The translations under genes and the position numbers were made by a program. The notes beneath the pieces are model-generated. The model saw nothing but the letters and a program-made list of their open reading frames with translations, was not told the origin of the DNA and did no database searches. Source: Pleurobrachia bachei (Eukaryota; Ctenophora; Tentaculata; Cydippida; Pleurobrachiidae). From it: 22,975 bases of DNA. Positions 10,328 to 19,300 of this stretch are shown one piece after another (within the stretch, counting starts at the first letter, position 1; every line of letters begins with the position of its first letter). The stretch covers positions 1 through 22,975 of the forward strand of contig AVPN01001071.1 of NCBI GenBank assembly GCA_000695325.1, in the 5' to 3' direction.

Positions 10328-13300
10328 CTATGACCTACGGGATACTCTCCGATACCCTCTACCAAAAACCTCACAAATCCATCTCCTAAATTCAGTCCAT
10401 GCCAGTGATACTTCTTTTTTAAACGCAAAGTTCCTCGTGTAGTATACCAAGGGGTTAATTCCAGAGTTGGCGAAGGCCCCAACGGGGAATAAGGTGAATA
10501 GGTAGAGGAGTTGAACGTCATTCAGGTGCTGTATAGGAGAGAGAGAGAGGGGGGGTTAGTTCGTCTTAGATTTAAATTTGAATGTTTGATTGTAGATATC
10601 TAGGGTTGATATACACACAGTCTGATCATCTGCAGGGTCCTGAACCTTAAATTGTTCATACTTTCGAAGCACGGACACAGTTTCAAGCGACTCAACCTGA
10701 ACCATACACACAACTTACCCTTCTCATTCTGAGTGGTTTATCAATGAATCCCAGAAGAACCCAACTAAAGATAATAAACCAGGAGAGATAGCAGAAGATA
10801 AACAGAACGACCATCAGTAGAACTGTCATAGCCCCCTTTTTCCTTCTCTCCAATACCTTGCACTCTTTATGCCGCAATCTTGATACACTGAAATGGAAGT
10901 GTAAAACTAAAATATGAGAATGGTTTTGTGTCCAAAGATCACCGTATTTTTATCTCCCAAGCTAGACTTGACATACGCTGCAGACCCCTTGCACGCATGA
11001 GGGGGCTGCGGCGCATTCCAAAAAAGAAACTATACCTAATTGTCGCTTTGTTGACCAAGCTTTTTAAACTTTTAGCAGTTGATTTCTTCTTCATCGGCGT
11101 GTCTGGAGCGTTGAGACTTTGCTGGCTGGTACACGCTATAACAGACACTGAGAGTCTTCGTGCTTGGGTCCTGGGTAATGACAATCCTCCTGTGTGGGGA
11201 AGATGAGTGTGAAATATATCGTAATATAGGGATAGAAATATACCAAACGGAAATCTGATCGAGTGCTCACTGCTCACTGCTCACTCATGCAATATATATA
11301 TTTCCCTATAGGGATAAACTCAGCTAGATTCAGCGAGTTCTAAAAACATCACTAGAAATTCAGCGATAAATTCAGCAAACATCACTAGAATTTAGCAAAA
11401 CATCACACTAACCTCCTAAGGAGGGCGACGGGCTAATCACACCACTTTCCCTTCGGCTACATCTCCGACTATTCGGTGCAGTGTGACACAACTTCTCACC
11501 ATCTGACGAGAGTATACATGGAGAGAGTAAGCTTAAAATCACGGGGAGCAGGAACCGACCCAATCAGGAAATACTGGTCCCTGATTTGCTGATAACCAGT
11601 CACGTGACCCTAAGTAACTTGTTCTGATTGGTTGTGTCGGTCGGTTCCTGCTTGTGAGCATTCGCTGTCAGACCAATATGCTCTATCCTGGCGCACTCCG
11701 CTAATACTCCGACAAAGTATTCGAAGGAAATTGTTGATATTATATCACTATGTTACGAACGACACTCTGTGGGACATGCTCAAATCACAAAGCAGCTTGC
11801 AATGTACTAACCAGGATTTATGACAGGGGTTGATTCGCTGTGTAGGAGCTGTTTACCAACTGATAACAGGCCCGGCTGTGATGGTAACTTGTTATCTGGG
11901 CTGGCACAACTGTGGTGTGGCTGAAATGGGGCGGTGATTCGAAACATTATTAGTCATTAGGGTAATAGGGTAGGGGCAGATGGTAATTTGAAAATATGAT
12001 TAGGGTATAAAGGTAGATCGGAGAAGACTGAAGACCACCGAGATGGTGCTTGCCTAGAATTGTCAGAGTTTCTCGCTCTAAAAGATTGCACTTACCAAAT
12101 CAAACTGTCCCGAGGAGATCCTCCTGAGACAGTGTGAGTATCTTCTAATGTTACTAATCTCAGAATCTGAACCATGCGTTATATCATCAAACCCTAGACT
12201 CCCGGTTTCAGCTGATTCTGGAATTATACGGGAGTATTAATTAGTTAAGTTAATTAGTTAACTTCCCCTCTCAGTCCTTGCCAGATATTCACATATTATA
12301 TGGGAACCGATAGAGCGGGGGTTGATCTGACTCCTATACATTCACTCGGGGGGTGGGGGGGTGGGGGCAAATTCACTGCAGCCATTAATTCACTGCAGCC
12401 ATTAATTCACTGCAGCCATTAATTCACTGCAGCCATTAATTCACTGCAGCCATTAATTCACTGCAGCCATTAATTCACTGCAGCCATTAATTCACTGCAG
12501 CCATTAATTCACTGCAGCCATTAATTCACTGCAGCCATTAATTCACTGCAGCCATTAATTCACTGCAGCCATTAATTCACTGCAGCCATTAATTCACTGC
12601 AGCCATTAATTCACTGCAGCCATTAATTCACTGCAGCCATTAATTCACTGCAGCCATTAATTCACTGCAGCCATTAATTCACTGCAGCCATTAATTCACT
12701 GCAGCCATTAATTCACTGCAGCCATTAATTCACTGCAGCCATTAATTCACTGCAGCCATTAATTCACTGCAGCCATTAATTCACTGCAGCCATTAATTCA
12801 CTGCAGCCATTAATTCACTGCAGCCATTAATTCACTGCAGCCATTAATTCACTGCAGCCATTAATTCACTGCAGCCATTAATTCACTGCAGCCATTAATT
12901 CACTGCAGCCATTAATTCACTGCAGCCATTAATTCACTGCAGCCATTAATTCACTGCAGCCATTAATTCACTGCAGCCATTAATTCACTGCAGCCATTAA
13001 TTCACTGCAGCCATTAATTCACTGCAGCCATTAATTCACTGCAGCCATTAATTCACTGCAGCCATTAATTCACTGCAGCCATTAATTCACTGCAGCCATT
13101 AATTCACTGCAGCCATTAATTCACTGCAGCCATTAATTCACTGCAGCCATTAATTCACTGCAGCCATTAATTCACTGCAGCCATTAATTCACTGCAGCCA
13201 TTAATTCACTGCAGCCATTAATTCACTGCAGCCATTAATTCACTGCAGCCATTAATTCACTGCAGCCATTAATTCACTGCAGCCATTAATTCACTGCAGC

Positions 13301-16300
13301 CATTAATTCACTGCAGCCATTAATTCACTGCAGCCATTAATTCACTGCAGCCATTAATTCACTGCAGCCATTAATTCACTGCAGCCATTAATTCACTGCA
13401 GCCATTAATTCACTGCAGCCATTAATTCACTGCAGCCATTAATTCACTGCAGCCATTAATTCACTGCAGCCATTAATTCACTGCAGCCATTAATTCACTG
13501 CAGCCATTAATTCACTGCAGCCATTAATTCACTGCAGCCATTAATTCACTGCAGCCATTAATTCACTGCAGCCATTAATTCACTGCAGCCATTAATTCAC
13601 TGCAGCCATTAATTCACTGCAGCCATTAATTCACTGCAGCCATTAATTCACTGCAGCCATTAATTCACTGCAGCCATTAATTCACTGCAGCCATTAATTC
13701 ACTGCAGCCATTAATTCACTGCAGCCATTAATTCACTGCAGCCATTAATTCACTGCAGCCATTAATTCACTGCAGCCATTAATTCACTGCAGCCATTAAT
13801 TCACTGCAGCCATTAATTCACTGCAGCCATTAATTCACTGCAGCCATTAATTCACTGCAGCCATTAATTCACTGCAGCCATTAATTCACTGCAGCCATTA
13901 ATTCACTGCAGCCATTAATTCACTGCAGCCATTAATTCACTGCAGCCATTAATTCACTGCAGCCATTAATTCACTGCAGCCATTAATTCACTGCAGCCAT
14001 TAATTCACTGCAGCCATTAATTCACTGCAGCCATTAATTCACTGCAGCCATTAATTCACTGCAGCCATTAATTCACTGCAGCCATTAATTCACTGCAGCC
14101 ATTAATTCACTGCAGCCATTAATTCACTGCAGCCATTAATTCACTGCAGCCATTAATTCACTGCAGCCATTAATTCACTGCAGCCATTAATTCACTGCAG
14201 CCATTAATTCACTGCAGCCATTAATTCACTGCAGCCATTAATTCACTGCAGCCATTAATTCACTGCAGCCATTAATTCACTGCAGCCATTAATTCACTGC
14301 AGCCATTAATTCACTGCAGCCATTAATTCACTGTCGAGCAACTGTGCACCTGCCGAGATTTCTTACCTTCGCAGTAAGTAGAAAATATATTTCCATCACT
14401 GTTCCGCTGGTTCAACACAATTTTCTCTCCATTACTCCTAAGAGGTCTTATTTCATTGAAATCTTGGGGCTCTGCCACTATAAAACTGATCCGATGAACT
14501 CTATCATGGTGTCCTATAGTAGAGAAAAGATCATTATTCATCCACATGGAATAATGATGGTTCTATATATAGCTGGCTGAATGAATTTTATTGAACCTCT
14601 ATAATAACTATGAAGAATCACACTAAATGTGTGGAATGTTATTGAGAGTCGAACCACACTAGATTAATTGGCGTGTAAATTGTTCGAAAAGGAACAAATT
14701 TGGAAGTTGGGTGTTGCGGTTTCGGTGTACATGAATACGGAAATAGCAATAAACTGACGTTTATCTCTATTCTAAAGACGAAAACTGACGTATTTCCATT
14801 TTAAATAATTAATTCTAAAAACATAACTAAAGGTGTGGTATAACGAAAGCAAAACCAATTATGGCCAAACTAACCGTTGGGAGCGCTAGGTTTCACCTCA
14901 GCTAACTCGTGATCGTTCCTTGGACACTCCTCTAATCTGTGCTTAGCTGGTGGACACCCTGTGACATGGTGTGGGTTATAAGGAGAGCTTTAATTAGCAT
15001 CAAAACACTTCTAATTGCAAGAGGGATATATCCCGGATGCATGTCGTTATCTGGCAACTTACAGATTAGTGGTTGAGTGCTGCAAGTTTCAGATAACTTT
15101 ACAATCTTTGCTTTGTCAATGTTCGTTGCCAACTGTTTTCGGCGTCTGAGGGGGATAAAAAGTCTTTACAATCCTTACATAAAAAAAAATCCTTACATAC
15201 TACCCACAAAAATCCTTACATACTACCCACACTGTGGGTCCCACAGCCTAATACATCTACATTGTCAACATAACAAAACACCCCTCCCAATAACCTACTT
15301 GTCAATGCTCTTAACAATCCTCACATACACCAGAGTGCTAGTGACCACCATTACTAGGAATGGAAGGAAGGTAGGTATTATCTGGACTAGTGTGAAACTG
15401 GTAATCTTCATGTGGGGGGATTCCAGGTCTTCCATCAGGTCGTAACTACATCTCAGTTGTCTCTAAATGAGGGGGATGGGGTTAATGTATCTGATAAGAG
15501 GGGGGGGGGCGGGGAGAACTAATGTCTAGAGAGAGAGATCTCTAGAGATCAGAAATTCTAGAACTAATTCTAAACTAATAACTGGCCGTACAATTTACAC
15601 ATTAGGAACTTACATAAAAGTAGATGTATCCTTTGCCTCTGAAGTAGGGTAGAGCAGAGAGGACGATCGATATAACCCAGCTGGCCGCTACATAGACCCT
15701 GACCACACTGATAGCCTGCCGCACGTGGGATCGGTAGAAGTTGGGGTAGAACAGAGCTACAAACCTATCCACACTCACTACCTGATTTAATTTAGGAGTA
15801 ATTAAGAGTAGTTTAAGAGTAATTAAAATGACTTTTAATCTAGTTGAGTAATTAAAATGATGAATATGTCAACAGCAAAGGTGGGAAAAAAGGAAAACTG
15901 CAAAGGGGGAAGCAAAGGTGATCCGTGCTTGAGCAGAGAAACCTATATTACACGAACCGATCGACACAAATATACCGATCAGAATTCGTTATTTAGGTCA
16001 CATGACTGGTTATCTGCCTATCAGTATTTCCTGATTCGGTCGGTTCCTGCTATATTACTTACAGCAATAAGAAAGATGCTAGTCCTCGATACAATATTGA
16101 AAAGGATACCAATGGAGGAACAGATGACCTTGGTCGATGTATTTTTCATATCCAGATTCCGGTCCTGGAAATAATTGGATTTAGAAGCGATTAATTCACT
16201 GCAGCCATTAATTCACTGTCGAGCAACTGTGCACCTGCCGAGATTTCTTACCTTCGCAGTAAGTAGAAAATATATTTCCATCACTGTTCCGCTGGTTCAA

Positions 16301-19300
16301 CACAATTTTCTCTCCATTACTCCTAAGAGGTCTTATTTCATTGAAATCTTGGGGCTCCGCCACTATAAAACTGATCCGATGAACTCTGTCATGGTGTCCT
16401 GGTGTGGAGAAAATATCATTATTCATCCACATGGAATAATGATGGTTCTATATATAGATGGCTGAATGAATTTTATTGAGAGTCGAACCACACACTAAAT
16501 TAATTGGCGTGTAAATTGTTCGAAAAGGAACAAATTTGGAAGTTGGGTGTTGCGGTTTCGGTGTACATGAATACGGAATTAGCAATAAACTGACGTTAAT
16601 CTCTATTCTAAAGACATAACGAAAAATGACGTATTTCCATTTTAATTAATTAATTCTAAAAACATAACTAAAGGTGTGGTACAACGAAAGCAAAACCAAT
16701 TGTGGCTAAACTAACCGTTGGGAGCACTAGTTTTAACCTCAGCTAACTCGTGATCGTTCCTTGGACCCTCCTCTAATCTTTGTTTAGCTGGGGGACACCC
16801 TGTGACATATGGTTTGGGTTATAAGTAGAACTTGAATTAGCATCGAAACACTTCTAATTGCAAGAGGGATATATCCCTGATGCATGTCGTTATCTGGCAA
16901 CTTACAGATTAGTGGTTGAGTGCTGCAAGTTTCAGATAACTTTACAATCTTTGCTTTGTCAATGTTCGTTGCCAACTGTTTTCGGCGTCTGAGGGGGATA
17001 AATAAGTCTTTACAATCCTTACATACCACCCACAGCGTCATACATCTAATTGTCAACATAACAAAACACCCCTCCCAATAACCTACTTGTCAATGCTCTT
17101 TACAATCCGCACATACACCAGAGTGCTAGTGACCACCATTACTAGGAATGGAAGGAAGGTAGGTATTATCTGGACTAGTGTGAAACTGGTAATCTTCATG
17201 TGGGGGGATTCCAGGTCTTCCATCAGGTCGTAACTACATCTCAGTTGTCTCTAAATGAGGGGGATGGGGTTAATGTATCTGATAAGAGGGGGGGGGGCGG
17301 GGAGAACTAATGTCTAGAGAGAGAGATCTCTAGAGATCAGAAATTCTAGAACTAATTCTAAACTAATAACTGGCCGTACAATTTACACATTAGGAACTTA
17401 CATAAAAGTAGATGTATCCTTTGCCTCTGAAGTAGGGTAGAGCAGAGAGGACGATCGATATAACCCAGCTGGCCGCTACATAGACCCTGACCACACTGAT
17501 AGCCTGCCGCACGTGGGATCGGTAGAAGTTGGGGTAGAACAGAGCTACAAACCTATCCACACTCACTACCTGATTTAATTTAGGAGTAATTAAGAGTAGT
17601 TTAAGAGTAATTAAAATGACTTTTAATCTAGTTGAGTAATTAAAATGATGAATATGTCAACAGCAAAGGTGGGAAAAAAGGAAAACTGCAAAGGGGGAAG
17701 CAAAGGTGATCCGTGCTTGAGCAGAGAAACCTATATTACACGAACCGATCGACACAAATATACCGATCAGAATTCGTTATTTAGGTCACATGACTGGTTA
17801 TCTGCCTATCAGTATTTCCTGATTCGGTCGGTTCCTGCTATATTACTTACAGCAATAAGAAAGATGCTAGTCCTCGATACAATATTGAAAAGGATACCAA
17901 TGGAGGAACAGATGACCTTGGTCGATGTATTTTTCATATCCAGATTCCGGTCCTGGAAATAATTGGATTTAGAAGCGATTAAATGGTTCATGAAGCCACC
18001 GAACACGAATTTGACAAAAATAAAGAACTTCTTGTTTTGTTCAAACCGGGTTGAGCAAGGCAAAAAACTTCATGGCTTAATTTCGCTCAGTGGAGGTTCG
18101 GTTCTGTTGAACTTTAGCACGGTACCTGTGCTATGAGAATTGCTGAGAAGGGAATACAAATGAATCCATTTATTTCTAGACAGTCACGGTTCAACTCTTT
18201 GTGATCGGACTTATTTCTCTTTTTCATTTACTATTTCAAGAATTCGAGATGATCAATATAATTCAGCTTACAAAACTTCTTCGGATGCAGGTACAAACTG
18301 AAAATTGAACGAGAAAAAGTGATGATGATCAACATCAAAAACAGAAACTCCAATTCCTTACCGTGTAATAGTGGCGGTACTCTGACGGTGTTTATTCTTG
18401 ATCATCCTCCCAAATATATACATGGACAAGCTATTACCAAGGGCTGCAAATACAGCCAGTACAACCAGAAGGGTGATGAGAATTAACTCTACCCCGGGAA
18501 TTATCTCAGACATTTGGACAGCCATAGCCTGAAATATTTGTTGAGTAAGGGGACAATGACTTAAAAATGAAAATATATATGTTTAAACTTAGCCTGATAT
18601 ATACAACATTCAGAATAACCAGCAGTATTTTCAGTTTTTTCAGTTTCTTGGTAAGCTACAAATTAAGGCCTTTCCTAGTAAAACTACCGTGATGCGTGGG
18701 GTATAATGAAGCACTATTATGGGGACAGTAAAAAGAGAAAGGGGGTTATTGAGTAAGAGACAATATATATGGGGGCTGCGACTAATGACAAAGTGAATAT
18801 TCTGAAAACCTAATCGTATAAAGCTGAAACAACTAGACCCGATTGTTTCAAGAATAATGTATGCACTGCGAGCTGATCAGAGAGCAAGTGCGGATGAATA
18901 TTTTTAGAAAAAAAAGCACGGAGTCCAAATTTAATTAGAGCGAGAGAAAGAGAGAGAGAGATTGAACAGTGATGATCCACGTTGAGCCATCATGGTGGCC
19001 CAGTGTACTGAAAAACAAACAGCTGTTCAACTAAACAACACGCTGAGATATATGGAGGAATAGAGATGGTGAAATGGTGAGAGAGGTGGTGAGAGAGGTG
19101 GTAAGAGAGAGTGAGAGAGAGAGAGAGAGAGAGAGAAAAGGATACCAATGGAGGAACAGATGACCTTGGTCGATGTATTTTTCATATCCAGATTCCGGTC
19201 CTGGAAATAATTGGATTTAGAAGCGATTAAATGGTTCATGAAGCCACCGAACACGAATTTGACAAAAATAAAGAACTTCTTGTTTTGTTCAAACCGGGTT

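Larger units (their letters stand above)
10888..12370. other. Long GPCR intron, part downstream of the satellite
   Basis: Intron between the TM5 and TM6 exons. It holds dispersed repeats, a TGCTCAC triplication near 11265-11286, a TTCAGC/ACATCAC direct repeat near 11328-11410 and one full small inverted-repeat element. No exon is seen. Confidence 0.5.
14334..16194 (-). repeat. GPCR segmental duplication, copy 1 (TM3, TM3/4, TM5 exons)
   Basis: Matches 16219-17982. Between about 15321 and 16194 the match to copy 2 (offset 1788) looks complete, including a ten-G homopolymer. To the left, the copies differ by scattered SNPs and indels, with offset 1885 at the far end. Confidence 0.95.
16219..17982 (-). 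repeat. GPCR segmental duplication, copy 2 (TM3, TM3/4, TM5 exons)
   Basis: Second copy of 14334-16194. Its right end continues into the sequence that the first copy lacks (ATGGTTCATGAAG), so this copy looks like the parental arrangement and copy 1 the inserted one. Confidence 0.95.
17887..19134 (-). repeat. GPCR 1.25 kb tandem duplication, unit A (TM1-TM2-TM3)
   Basis: Matches the unit starting at 19135 with offset 1248. The unit border lies in a GA microsatellite (GAGAGAAAAGG). The match is close except for the complemented block 18175-18224 and a diverged stretch at about 18553-18720. Confidence 0.95.

Noticed and set aside
12371-14333. CRISPR-like array
   Set aside because: The 17-bp units are contiguous, with no spacers, and the host is eukaryotic. 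It is a plain satellite.
14323-14547. 74-residue minus-strand frame conserved at 16208-16432
   Set aside because: Conserved only because it lies in the segmental duplication. It has no domain signature and sits in a GPCR intron.
15857-16174. 105-residue plus-strand frame, identical at 17645-17962
   Set aside because: It is antisense to the TM3 exon and the MITE-like element; the identity comes from the duplication.
17809-18063. TM2 read directly upstream of the TM3 exon (KFFIFVKFVFGGFM)
   Set aside because: Hydrophobic, but it lacks NLAxxD and is intron sequence; a proper TM2 exon with good splice sites is found at 19374-19455.
18175-18224. Simple local inversion of the TM2 region
   Set aside because: An inversion would give the reverse complement of 19423-19472. 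The observed block is the complement in the same direction and does not match the reversed form.
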